Source: Bacteroidales bacterium (GTDB lineage: Bacteria; Bacteroidota; Bacteroidia; Bacteroidales; Bacteroidaceae). Taken from it: a stretch of DNA of 64,000 nt. This document shows positions 51,925 to 59,688 of the stretch, one piece after another. Position numbers and translations under genes: made by a program. The number at the start of each line of letters is the position of its first letter. The stretch's first letter is position 1. The stretch lies in the NCBI GenBank assembly GCA_004556745.1, contig SFFY01000003.1, positions 1 through 64,000 of the forward strand, in the 5' to 3' direction. The notes beneath the pieces were generated by a model. That model was not told the origin of the DNA. It was given only the letters and a program-made list of their open reading frames with translations, and did no database searches.

Positions 51925-52758
51925 ATGAAACGCAGACTTTACACATTGGTTCTTTCCGTAAGCCTCGCGCTCGGACTTAGCGCAATGCCTTACAGCGTGG
52001 CACGCGAGCAGGCTCTTTATCTCACAGACAAGATGGCTTATGAACTCCGCCTCAATAGTTGGCAGTACGAGCAGGTTTATCAAACCAATCTCGATTATTT
52101 CCTCAGCATCGAAAGCGAACCGCAGGCCTACGGCGCATATTGGACCTACCGCAACGACGACCTTTACTACATTCTCCAAGACGCGCAGTACAGGCTCTAT
52201 GCCACAATCGACTATTTCCTGCGCCCGATAAAATGGCTCAAAGGAGGCTGGCACTTCACCGTTTGCAACCACTACCGTCCCGGACATTATTATTATAAGC
52301 GCCCTGTGGCTTACGTGAGTTACTGCGGCAAGAGCTGGGAACACCGCAAACCCGCACATCGTCCCAATTATCACGCTCACCACGACGGACATAATGCGCA
52401 CCACGACGGCTATCGCCCCAACGGCGGCGGGCACAGCAATAACCATTCCGGCAACTATCGCCCCAATAACAGCCACAAGCCCGGCACAGGCCAAGGGAAC
52501 CACGGCAGCGTTGGCGGCGGTTCGCACAAGAAGCCCGGCAATAGCGGCAGCACCGCAGGTCGTCCGAACTTTGGCGGCGGCAACAGAGGCACCGTAACGT
52601 CGCGCCCCTCCGGCACTCCCAACAGAGGTCTCAGCGGCAACCTTTCAAACCGCAGCAACACCGGCAACCGCAGCACGCGCCTTAACTCATCCTCACCCTC
52701 CCGCGGCAGCCGTACCATCAACACCAACACAGGCAGAAGCCTTTCGCGTAGCCTGTAA
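51925..52758 (+). CDS. Secreted His/Asn/Gly-rich protein of unknown function
   Basis: A signal peptide (MKRRLYTLVLSVSLALGLSA) is followed by a Tyr-rich region of ~110 residues (YLTDKMAYELRLNSWQYEQVYQTNLDYF in two blocks, YWTYRNDDLYYILQDAQYRLYATIDYFLRP), a short Cys-containing part (FTVCNHYRPGHYYYKRPVAY...CGKSW), and a C-terminal ~150-residue low-complexity tail rich in His, Asn, Gly and Ser. The Tyr-rich part resembles small secreted proteins found in several Bacteroidales; the tail may bind metal or be an unstructured cell-surface segment. It has a strong terminator after it and its own AT-rich upstream region. Confidence 0.75.
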   Translation: MKRRLYTLVLSVSLALGLSAMPYSVAREQALYLTDKMAYELRLNSWQYEQVYQTNLDYFLSIESEPQAYGAYWTYRNDDLYYILQDAQYRLYATIDYFLRPIKWLKGGWHFTVCNHYRPGHYYYKRPVAYVSYCGKSWEHRKPAHRPNYHAHHDGHNAHHDGYRPNGGGHSNNHSGNYRPNNSHKPGTGQGNHGSVGGGSHKKPGNSGSTAGRPNFGGGNRGTVTSRPSGTPNRGLSGNLSNRSNTGNRSTRLNSSSPSRGSRTINTNTGRSLSRSL

Positions 52759-52783
52759 AATTCAACCAAAATAATCTTTCAGA

Positions 52784-52820
52784 AAAGGATGCTCCGAGCA
52801 ATTCGGAGCATCCTTTTTGC
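52784..52820 (+). terminator. Intrinsic terminator
   Basis: The stem AAGGATGCTCCGA/TCGGAGCATCCTT, with a short loop, is followed by a T-run and sits 26 bp after the stop of the secreted His/Asn/Gly-rich gene. Confidence 0.88.
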
Positions 52821-52851
52821 GCTTATCATAGCATATACCGCCTATTTTTAA

Positions 52852-52859
52852 TAATTTTG
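52852..52859 (+). promoter_or_regulatory. Candidate -7 box for pyrK-pyrD-cutC
   Basis: TAATTTTG matches TAnnTTTG, 33 bp before the pyrK start. The -33 element is not evident. Confidence 0.45.
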
Positions 52860-52891
52860 CAAAGATTATCTCAAACAACCATCGTTTTTTT

Positions 52892-53677
52892 ATGAAGAAA
52901 TATGTCAGCGACCTGCTTGTAAAGAGCGTGGAGTTCTTGCGGGCAGATTATTTCCTGATGAAACTCGCCGCCGCCGACGGACAGGCATTGCCCGAGATGC
53001 GGCCGGGGCAATTTGTCGAGGTGAGAGTGGAACAGTCGGGCACGACTTTCCTGCGCCGCCCCATTTCCATTAACTACGTAGACCGCACAAGAGGCGAACT
53101 CTGGCTGCTGGTGCACATCGTGGGCGACGGCACGGCCGCGCTTTCCAAGAAGCAAGCCGGCGACACCGTGAACCTTATGTTCCCCCTCGGCAATGGTTTC
53201 AGTCTCGACTACGCCCCCGGCGCAAACGTGCTGCTGGTAGGCGGCGGCGTGGGCACTGCGCCTTTGCTCTACTATGGCGAACAGTTGCGCCAAAAGGGTT
53301 GCGAGCCGACTTTCCTGCTTGGCGGCCGCTCTGCAAAGGACTTGCTGCAACTTGAAGAGTTTGGCAAAATTGGCCGCACCTTTGTAACCACCGAAGACGG
53401 CAGCGCAGGCGAAAAAGGATTTGTCACCAACCACAGCATCTTGGCGAAAGAGCATTTCGATGCCATAGCCACGTGCGGACCGAAACCGATGATGATGGCC
53501 GTGGCACGCTTCGCCTTTTCCCAAGACACGCCTTGCGAAGCCTCGCTCGAGAACCTCATGGCCTGCGGCATAGGGGCTTGCCTCTGCTGCGTGGAGAAAA
53601 AGAGCGACGGACACAATGTCTGCGTTTGTAAAGAAGGTCCCATTTTCAAAACTACCGAACTGCAATGGCACAATTAA
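52892..53677 (+). CDS. pyrK: Dihydroorotate dehydrogenase electron-transfer subunit PyrK
   Basis: The FAD and [2Fe-2S] subunit that passes electrons from dihydroorotate oxidation to NAD+ in pyrimidine synthesis. Visible features are the FAD-binding FLRRPISINYV, the pyridine-nucleotide-binding VLLVGGGVGTAPLLYY, and the Cys cluster for the iron-sulfur centre (ACGIGACLCCVEKK...CVCKEGPIF). At 261 residues it is standard. Its stop overlaps the pyrD start by 13 bp, typical of the PyrK/PyrD-1B operon. Confidence 0.95.
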   Translation: MKKYVSDLLVKSVEFLRADYFLMKLAAADGQALPEMRPGQFVEVRVEQSGTTFLRRPISINYVDRTRGELWLLVHIVGDGTAALSKKQAGDTVNLMFPLGNGFSLDYAPGANVLLVGGGVGTAPLLYYGEQLRQKGCEPTFLLGGRSAKDLLQLEEFGKIGRTFVTTEDGSAGEKGFVTNHSILAKEHFDAIATCGPKPMMMAVARFAFSQDTPCEASLENLMACGIGACLCCVEKKSDGHNVCVCKEGPIFKTTELQWHN

Positions 53678-54576
53678 ATGTAAACATAGGCCGATTGGCG
53701 TTGAAAAATCCCGTGATGACGGCCTCGGGCACCTTCGGCTACGGCACGGAGTTTGCCGATTTTATCGACCTCGACCGCCTCGGCGGCATCATCGTGAAAG
53801 GCACTACGCTCCTGCCGCGCGAAGGCAACGACTATCCGCGCATGGCAGAGACTGCCTCGGGTATGCTCAACTGTGTGGGGCTGCAAAATAAGGGCGTGGA
53901 TTATTTCTGCGAGCAGATTTATCCCGAAATCAAGGACTACGGCACCAACATGATTGTAAACGTGTCGGGCAGCACGGTAGAGGACTACGCCCTCTGCGCC
54001 GAGCGCATCGCCGCCCTGCCGAATATCCCCGCCATCGAACTGAATATCTCTTGCCCCAACGTTAAGAACGGCGGCATGGCGTTCGGTGTCACCTGTGCCG
54101 GGGCAGCGTCCGTGGTGAAAGCGGTGCGCAAGGTTTATCCAAAGACCTTGATTGTGAAACTCTCGCCCAACGTGACCGACATTGCCGAAATAGCCCGCGC
54201 CGTAGAGGCTGAGGGCGCCGACAGCGTGTCGCTCATCAACACGCTCATGGGTATGAGCATCGACATTGAGCGTCGCCGCTCGCGCCTCAGCATTGGCACC
54301 GGCGGACTGAGCGGCCCGGCGGTCAAGCCCGTGGCTTTGCGCATGGTTTGGCAGGTGGCGCGCGCCGTGAACATCCCCATCGTGGGTTTGGGCGGCATTA
54401 TGAACGCCACAGACGCCATCGAATTTCTCATGGCAGGCGCGACGGCGATTGAAATCGGTACGGCCAATTTCATCGACCCCACGGTTACCGTCAAGGTGAT
54501 AGAAGGAATCGGCGAGTGGCTCGACCGCCACGGTATCGCCGACGTGAACGAAATTATCGGGGCTTTGGAACAATGA
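53665..54576 (+). CDS. pyrD: Dihydroorotate dehydrogenase, catalytic subunit (class 1B)
   Basis: Oxidises dihydroorotate to orotate as the FMN subunit partnered with PyrK. It starts MAQLNVNIGRLALKNPVMTASGTFGYG. FMN and substrate motifs include IELNISCPNVKNGGMAFG with the catalytic Cys-bearing loop typical of class 1 enzymes, LSPNVTDIAEIA, SLINTLMGM and VGLGGIMNATDAIEFLMAGATAIEIGTA. 303 residues. The stop overlaps the start of cutC (ATGA), so the three genes form a tightly coupled operon. Confidence 0.95.
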   Translation: MAQLNVNIGRLALKNPVMTASGTFGYGTEFADFIDLDRLGGIIVKGTTLLPREGNDYPRMAETASGMLNCVGLQNKGVDYFCEQIYPEIKDYGTNMIVNVSGSTVEDYALCAERIAALPNIPAIELNISCPNVKNGGMAFGVTCAGAASVVKAVRKVYPKTLIVKLSPNVTDIAEIARAVEAEGADSVSLINTLMGMSIDIERRRSRLSIGTGGLSGPAVKPVALRMVWQVARAVNIPIVGLGGIMNATDAIEFLMAGATAIEIGTANFIDPTVTVKVIEGIGEWLDRHGIADVNEIIGALEQ

Positions 54577-55325
54577 ACCTTACGCTTGAAATATGCGTCG
54601 GCACCATCGGCGGCGCACTGGCTGCCCGCCGGGGCGGCGCGGACAGGATAGAACTGTGCGCCGCGCTTTCGGAGGGCGGCATCACGCCCTCCGAGGGACT
54701 CATTGCTGCCGCGCTGGAAATCGAGGGCATCAAGAAGAACGTGATTATCCGTCCGCGCAGCGGCGATTTCCTATATGATAAAGATGAGCAGCGCGTTATG
54801 CTCGCCGATATCCGCACCGCAGTGCGCCTCGGCGCAGACGGCATCGTGGCGGGTGCGCTCCTGCCCGACGGCGGCATCGACACGGAGTTTCTCCGCCGCT
54901 GCCTTGACGCAGCCGACGGCCTGCCCTTTACCTTTCACCGCGCCTTCGACCTCTGCAGCGACCCGCGCCGTGCACTCGATCTCCTCATGGCAGCCGGCGT
55001 GAGCCGTGTGCTGACATCGGGTGCGGCGGCTACCGCAGAGCAGGGCATACCCCTGCTGAAAGAACTCGTGCGCCAGGGCGGCACGGACATTATCATTATG
55101 CCCGGCTGCGGCGTGACGGAGCAAAACGTGGCGCGGATCGTGCGCGAAACGGGCGCAACGGAGATCCATTCCTCCGCCTCCGCCACCGTGGGCAGCAAGA
55201 TGCTGTTCCGCCACGGCGGCGTGGCGATGGGCAAGGGCGATGCAGACGAATACGCCCGCCGCGAAACTTGCGCAGAGCGGGTGAATGCCTTGAAGCAAAT
55301 CCTCGACGAAATCTCAGAGGGGTAA
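54573..55325 (+). CDS. cutC: CutC-family protein
   Basis: A TIM-barrel protein of the CutC family, with opening LEICVGTIGGALAARRGGADRIELCAAL, GGITPSEGLI, and FTFHRAFD. The start at 54573 (MNLTLEICVG) is preferred over a longer frame inside pyrD because it begins with the first barrel strand. CutC was named for copper homeostasis, but that role is disputed and the true substrate is unknown. It is translationally coupled to pyrD. 250 residues, normal length. Confidence 0.92.
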   Translation: MNLTLEICVGTIGGALAARRGGADRIELCAALSEGGITPSEGLIAAALEIEGIKKNVIIRPRSGDFLYDKDEQRVMLADIRTAVRLGADGIVAGALLPDGGIDTEFLRRCLDAADGLPFTFHRAFDLCSDPRRALDLLMAAGVSRVLTSGAAATAEQGIPLLKELVRQGGTDIIIMPGCGVTEQNVARIVRETGATEIHSSASATVGSKMLFRHGGVAMGKGDADEYARRETCAERVNALKQILDEISEG

Positions 55326-55346
55326 AATAGGGCGAAATCTTACGGA

Positions 55347-55378
55347 AACGCCGCTTTGCTTACGGGCAAGGCGGCGTT
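55347..55378 (+). terminator. Hairpin after cutC
   Basis: Arms AACGCCGCTTTGC and GCAAGGCGGCGTT (one wobble) form a 13-bp stem starting 21 bp after the cutC stop. No clear U-run follows. The rest of the 347-bp gap to the next gene (55379-55672) is AT-rich and holds no gene I can see. Confidence 0.55.
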
Positions 55379-55501
55379 GCTCCTACAATATTTTGACACG
55401 TCATTTTTTCAAAGTAGCGGCGAAAACTTAACGAAAACGAATTTTTCGCGGCAAAAAGTCCCTTTTTTTAGCATTTGTTTCGCCGTGAATTTTTTCTTTC
55501 T

Positions 55502-55509
55502 TACTTTTG
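55502..55509 (+). promoter_or_regulatory. Candidate -7 box for the T9SS cargo gene
   Basis: TACTTTTG matches TAnnTTTG. It lies 164 bp before the start codon, which would give an unusually long 5' leader. A TTTG at 55474-55477 is 24 bp upstream, longer than the ideal gap. Confidence 0.35.
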
Positions 55510-55672
55510 TACCGATTAAGCAGATATTTCTTCCTGCAAAGTATCAACCCAAAACGCTGACGTTTTGCCAAAATAAGGTTGCAGGCACTAAGCAAAAACT
55601 ATCGTTGAGACGCATTTCGCTAAACTCGCGCAAACTATCAACCAAATTATAATTCATCAAATCTTTTATCGT

Positions 55673-57913
55673 ATGGGTAAGAAAATCTACTCTTTATTCT
55701 GCCTCTTCTGTGCGCTCTTCGGAGGCTGCCTCACGGCTTCTGCACAGGCTTTCGAGGCCGCGCCGATTTCTTCGCTTGCCGAAATCACGTCGGGCAGCAA
55801 CACCTACTACGCCCTTATGGCAGTAGACAAGAAGAATGCCGCCGGCGCGTGGAACTCGCGCAATGAGACATTCCTCTTTGTCAACTCCGCCAATGCTTTC
55901 AAGCACTACGTGCAGTTTGGCACGGCGATGACTAAGGACGACATCGTGGGCAAACTCGAAAGCAACCCCGAATATTTCTTCAAACTCGAAACCTCCGGCG
56001 ACGGCTACAAGTTCCAGAACCTCAAGACGGCGGGCTATTTTTACCAGACCGAGGTGAGCGGAAAGACGTTCACGCAGACCATGTCGTCCGCAACAGAAGA
56101 ACCGGGCGTTTACACGCTCGAAGCCTATGCGGAAGACTACAATGGCTCCAAGACATTCAGCATCAAGGACGGTGCCAACTACCTCGGACAGTATGCCAGC
56201 GGCGCCAACGTGAACAACGACTATACCGAGGCCGGCAAGTTCACCTTTGTCATCTACAAAGTCGCAGCCGCCGCCACGGCCGTCAATGCTTCTTTCTATT
56301 ATTACAATGCCGACGGCACGCAACTGCTCAATAGCGATGCCTTCATCGGCACAGTCAGCGAATCGGCCAATACGGTGGGTGCGCTTTCCAAGGCTCTGCC
56401 CGCTTATGTTGCCGCCAAGTTCTACTCCGACGAGGCATTCACCACTGAAGTCGCTCCCGAAACAGAGGTGACGGCTTCTACGACCTATTATGTCAAGACT
56501 GCCTACAACGAAAACTTCATCTATCCCGCCGACAACGCTACTTATTTCGCACTGAAAACGGGCGACAACTATCTCGGCACGACCTTCGGCCTCTCGCCCT
56601 CGTTTGAAAACCGCAAGGCCATTGCCCTCACGCTTTCCGGCGACTGGTACAACGGCTATTCGCTCGTGGCTTACGACGGCCGCACGCTTTATTACGACGG
56701 CTCGCAGAATATCTATTGGAGCGAAACGGACTATCGCTGGACCATCGACAACGAGTGCAAGTTCAAGGACGCTTCGGGTGAGAAATATCTTGCCGTTTAC
56801 AGCACCAACTGCCTGCTCAGCACTTCCTTCGCCGCCGAACTCGCCACTTCCGCCGCCACTGCCGCCATGCTTGCCGGTATCGACGAAACGCAGCAGTTCG
56901 TTGGCTCTTACGAAAAAGATCAGGCCGGCGTTACCTTCGACGACATTGTAAAAGGCAAAAAGACTTCCGGCTTTGTTGAAGGCACTTATTATTTTATAGA
57001 GAATGCCGCCAACACCGCCACAACGCTTTCTGCCGCCGGCGCAGTGCTGGGCAGCGATGCAACCCTTGCCGCTCCGCTCTCGCTCTCTGAAAATCCCGGT
57101 TTCGCCGAACTTTGGGTGTATACCGACGGCAAACTCAAGAACCTCAACACAGGTCTTTACCTCGCCGCCTCTACTGACTTGCAGGCAGAGGGCGCATCTT
57201 GGACGCTGGCAGCCAACGAACTCGGCGGCGACTATGCTTTCAACATCACCGCAGGCGGCACGCCGCTCGCACTTGATGCCGAAGGCAACGTAACCACCGC
57301 CGCACCCGCCGACGACTTCGCCGGCTGGAAGTTCCACAAGGCCACCCGCATCACGCTGCCCCTCATCTTCGGTGACCAAGGCACGTATGCCGCCATCAGT
57401 TCGCCCGTCGCCCTTTCCACGGCCGACGTGAACACTAAGATTTATGCCGGAGCCACGTTGCAGGACGGCGTGCTTTATCTCGAAGAAAGCACGATCCAGC
57501 CCGGTGCAGGCTACATTATTATCAATAAGGTTTATGCTGCCGAGGTTTCTTTCGACATCGTTCCCGCCGCAGGCGAGGCCTCTTCTCTGCTTTCGGGCAC
57601 GAACGTTACGCTCGAAGTGGCCGCCGGCAGTGCAGCCGACTACCGCGCCTTCACCTTCACGAGCCTCACGCCGATCTTCGCCGCGCCCGAAACGGCCATC
57701 GCCGCCAACACGGCTTACCTTAAAGCCAACGGCACGGCTTTGCCCGAGACCATCAATATCAGCACGAGCCAGCAGACGGGCATCAAGTTCACCTTTGCCG
57801 CTCCCGATGCCTCTGCTTCCGCTCCCGTTTACGATCTGAGCGGTCGCCGCACGGGCGGTAGCCTCGGCCGTGGCATCTATATTCAGAACAACCGCAAGTT
57901 TTTTGTAAAATAA
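55673..57913 (+). CDS. Large secreted repeat-like protein with a T9SS C-terminal signal
   Basis: A signal peptide (MGKKIYSLFCLFCALFGG, cleaved near ASAQA) is followed by ~650 residues of Tyr/Thr/Asn/Ala-rich beta-structured sequence with several similar stretches (TYYALMAV..., YFFKLETSGDGYKFQNLKTAGYFY, TYFALKTGDNYLGTTFG, KLKNLNTGLYLAAS). These resemble repeated carbohydrate-binding or ricin-type/Ig-like modules. The last ~70 residues are a type IX secretion signal: APVYDLSGRR...GRGIYIQNNRKFFVK, matching the VYDLSGRR...KGIYI pattern of Prevotella cargo. It is therefore exported to the cell surface or medium. The precise function is not recognised. 746 residues. Confidence 0.85.
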   Translation: MGKKIYSLFCLFCALFGGCLTASAQAFEAAPISSLAEITSGSNTYYALMAVDKKNAAGAWNSRNETFLFVNSANAFKHYVQFGTAMTKDDIVGKLESNPEYFFKLETSGDGYKFQNLKTAGYFYQTEVSGKTFTQTMSSATEEPGVYTLEAYAEDYNGSKTFSIKDGANYLGQYASGANVNNDYTEAGKFTFVIYKVAAAATAVNASFYYYNADGTQLLNSDAFIGTVSESANTVGALSKALPAYVAAKFYSDEAFTTEVAPETEVTASTTYYVKTAYNENFIYPADNATYFALKTGDNYLGTTFGLSPSFENRKAIALTLSGDWYNGYSLVAYDGRTLYYDGSQNIYWSETDYRWTIDNECKFKDASGEKYLAVYSTNCLLSTSFAAELATSAATAAMLAGIDETQQFVGSYEKDQAGVTFDDIVKGKKTSGFVEGTYYFIENAANTATTLSAAGAVLGSDATLAAPLSLSENPGFAELWVYTDGKLKNLNTGLYLAASTDLQAEGASWTLAANELGGDYAFNITAGGTPLALDAEGNVTTAAPADDFAGWKFHKATRITLPLIFGDQGTYAAISSPVALSTADVNTKIYAGATLQDGVLYLEESTIQPGAGYIIINKVYAAEVSFDIVPAAGEASSLLSGTNVTLEVAAGSAADYRAFTFTSLTPIFAAPETAIAANTAYLKANGTALPETINISTSQQTGIKFTFAAPDASASAPVYDLSGRRTGGSLGRGIYIQNNRKFFVK

Positions 57914-57935
57914 GATTTACGGTATATCATTATCC

Positions 57936-57983
57936 CAAAAAGCAACTGCGTGCCGGAACTTTCCGGCACGCAGTTGCTTTTTG
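57936..57983. terminator. Strong bidirectional terminator
   Basis: AAAAAGCAACTGCGTGCCGG pairs with CCGGCACGCAGTTGCTTTTT (20-bp arms with a short ACTTT-type loop). A-runs and T-runs flank it, so it ends both the T9SS cargo gene and the convergent permease gene. Confidence 0.93.
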
Positions 57984-58008
57984 GATAATTGTTTATGCTA
58001 ATAGTATC

Positions 58009-59226
58009 CTATTCGCGAGGCTGTGATGTTTCGATATCCTTGCTGCCGCGCAGGGCCTGCCAATACACGGCGCAGGCAGTGCAGAAATAAATGGCGGTTT
58101 GCAGCCAAAGCATGGAAGTCTCGGCGGTGAGGTCGGAAAGGCGTGCGCCGGCGTTGTTCATCGCTACAAATCCGTGGATGCCGTAAGTGGAGGGGAAAAT
58201 GCAGGCAAGGGTGCGCCAAAACGGCGGCACCGCGCTCTGCGGCCACGACACGCCGGAGATGAAGAGCAGCAGCACGGAGGTGAACACGATGAGCATGATG
58301 CTCGTCTCGCGGTGGCGTATCAGTCCCGAAAGGGTGATGGCGAAGAATATGGCCGCCAAGAGGAAGGGAACGATGAAGAGTGCAAGGTCGTGCGGCACGA
58401 AGAGATGGTTGAGGCTGAACAGGCGGGGCACGATGATCAGCACGTAAATCGACAGCGGCAGGTAAATCAGCAGGTACATCGCGGCTTTGCCCAAGACGAA
58501 CGGTATGGGGTTGGTGGTTTGCAAGCCTGCCGGCACGAGCAGATGCCCCGGGTTGCGCTCGCGGCGCGTGCCCGCAGCCATTCCGATGCCGAGCAGCAGC
58601 GTTTGCTGCAACACAAGCATCAGCACGGCGGGGATGAGGAAGGAGGCAAAGCCGTTTTGCGGGTTGTAAAGGCAAATGTCCTTGTACTCAATGGGGTGCT
58701 CCACAACCCGCGCCTGTTCCTGCGTGGCTCCGGGCGTGCGCTCCACTTTCAACTTTGCGTTCATTTTCAGCGAGGCGTTCATCGCCGAGGTGTAGACGGC
58801 CTTGTAATAGAGCATGCTGCTCATGTCGGAAAATGCGCTTACGGTGGTCTGCTTGCCGGCGGCGAGGTCGGCGGCGAAGGTGCGCGGAACGTTGATGATG
58901 CCGTAAGCCTCGCGCCGCTTCATAGCGGCCTTTGCTTCTTCCATGTTGGCAGCGTAGGCCACGATGTGCGCGTCGGGCGTGGCGTCGATGTTTCTCAGAA
59001 ACTCGCGGCTCTGCGCCGAGCGGTCGTTGTCTATGGCCACCACGGGCACCTCGCGCACCGCTTCGTTTGTGTAGATGAAGCAGTAGAGCAGAGGGTAGGC
59101 TATGGGCACTATGAAGAAGAAAATCATCACGCCTTGGTCGCGCAGGGCTGTGCGCCCCTCTGCCAGGAAGTTGCCGAGGGCGCAGCGAAAAAAGTCCGTG
59201 AATATATTTTTCAAACGATTGGGCAT
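58009..59226 (-). CDS. ABC-2 type export permease
   Basis: An ABC-2 family permease: an N-terminal membrane segment (MIFFFIVPIAYPLLYCFIY), a large periplasmic domain (EVPVVAIDNDRSAQSREFLRN...RREAYGIINVPRTF), then five membrane segments including FASFLIPAVLMLVLQQTLLLG and LAAIFFAITLSGLIRH. This is the YbhR/YhhJ type that forms dimeric exporters with an HlyD adaptor and TolC. 405 residues. It is the last gene of the minus-strand tolC-hlyD-permease-permease operon. A 460-bp gap holding two R8 elements separates it from the upstream permease gene. Confidence 0.9.
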   Translation of the reverse strand: MPNRLKNIFTDFFRCALGNFLAEGRTALRDQGVMIFFFIVPIAYPLLYCFIYTNEAVREVPVVAIDNDRSAQSREFLRNIDATPDAHIVAYAANMEEAKAAMKRREAYGIINVPRTFAADLAAGKQTTVSAFSDMSSMLYYKAVYTSAMNASLKMNAKLKVERTPGATQEQARVVEHPIEYKDICLYNPQNGFASFLIPAVLMLVLQQTLLLGIGMAAGTRRERNPGHLLVPAGLQTTNPIPFVLGKAAMYLLIYLPLSIYVLIIVPRLFSLNHLFVPHDLALFIVPFLLAAIFFAITLSGLIRHRETSIMLIVFTSVLLLFISGVSWPQSAVPPFWRTLACIFPSTYGIHGFVAMNNAGARLSDLTAETSMLWLQTAIYFCTACAVYWQALRGSKDIETSQPRE

Positions 59227-59259
59227 TTTTGTTTATGCATATATGTTACTTGAATTATA

Positions 59260-59415
59260 CAAAAACAGTAAAAACCGCTTGTCCTGTGTGGCCTAACGGC
59301 TCGCCTTATCGAATAAACCCCGAGTCTGAAAGTCTTTCGACTTTCGCCTCGTGCTTTCTCCGCTAAGGCTGCGGTCGGTTTCCGCCCGCCCACACAGGAC
59401 AAGCAAAAAACAGGA
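59260..59415. repeat. R8-related element, copy B
   Basis: The terminal stem TTGTCCTGTGTGG (59279-59291) pairs with CACACAGGACAA (59391-59402) close to the two ends, and the inner part contains GCTGCGGTCGGTTTCCGCCCGCC, resembling copies A and C. The ends also match A (AAAAACCGCTTG... and ...AAAAAACAG). Confidence 0.65.
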
Positions 59416-59472
59416 AAAAGTAAAGCATCTCTTCTTTACTAATTATGAGAAAAAGTAAACGTCCACTTTTTT

Positions 59473-59630
59473 CTGTTTTTTGCTTGCGTCGTTTGAAGCG
59501 GGCGGGCACCGACCGCAGCCGCCGGGATTAAGAACGAGCGTGAGCCGATTAGGCTCGCTGGCTCGGCGTTAAGCCCTGCGGCGTAGCCCTTGGGCTTCAA
59601 ACGAAGCAAGCGGTTTTTATGGTTTTTGTC
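59473..59630. repeat. R8 element, copy C (inverted relative to A and B)
   Basis: CTGTTTTTTGCTTGCGTCGT...GGCTCGCTGGCTCGGCGTTAA...GAAGCAAGCGGTTTTTATGG; the reverse complement matches 38636-38795 over its whole length. B and C face each other, and the 60-bp spacer between them includes complementary ACTTTTTTCTGT/AAAAGT-like segments. The 462-bp gap between the two permease genes is filled by B, C and a short R2 fragment, with no gene. Confidence 0.8.
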
Positions 59631-59657
59631 AAATTCTATATTTATTCAACCAAACGC

Positions 59658-59676
59658 GCTTGTTTACTCGTTTACT
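59658..59676. repeat. R2 fragment
   Basis: GCTTGTTTACTCGTTTACT is a short fragment with R2 units, next to R8 copy C. Confidence 0.6.
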
Positions 59677-59688
59677 GAATTTGTTGTC

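Noticed and set aside
55694..57379. 561-codon minus-strand frame opposite the T9SS cargo gene
   Set aside because: Composition reflects the complement of the coding strand (Gly/Val/Glu-rich, no domains); the plus-strand protein has a signal peptide and sorting tail.
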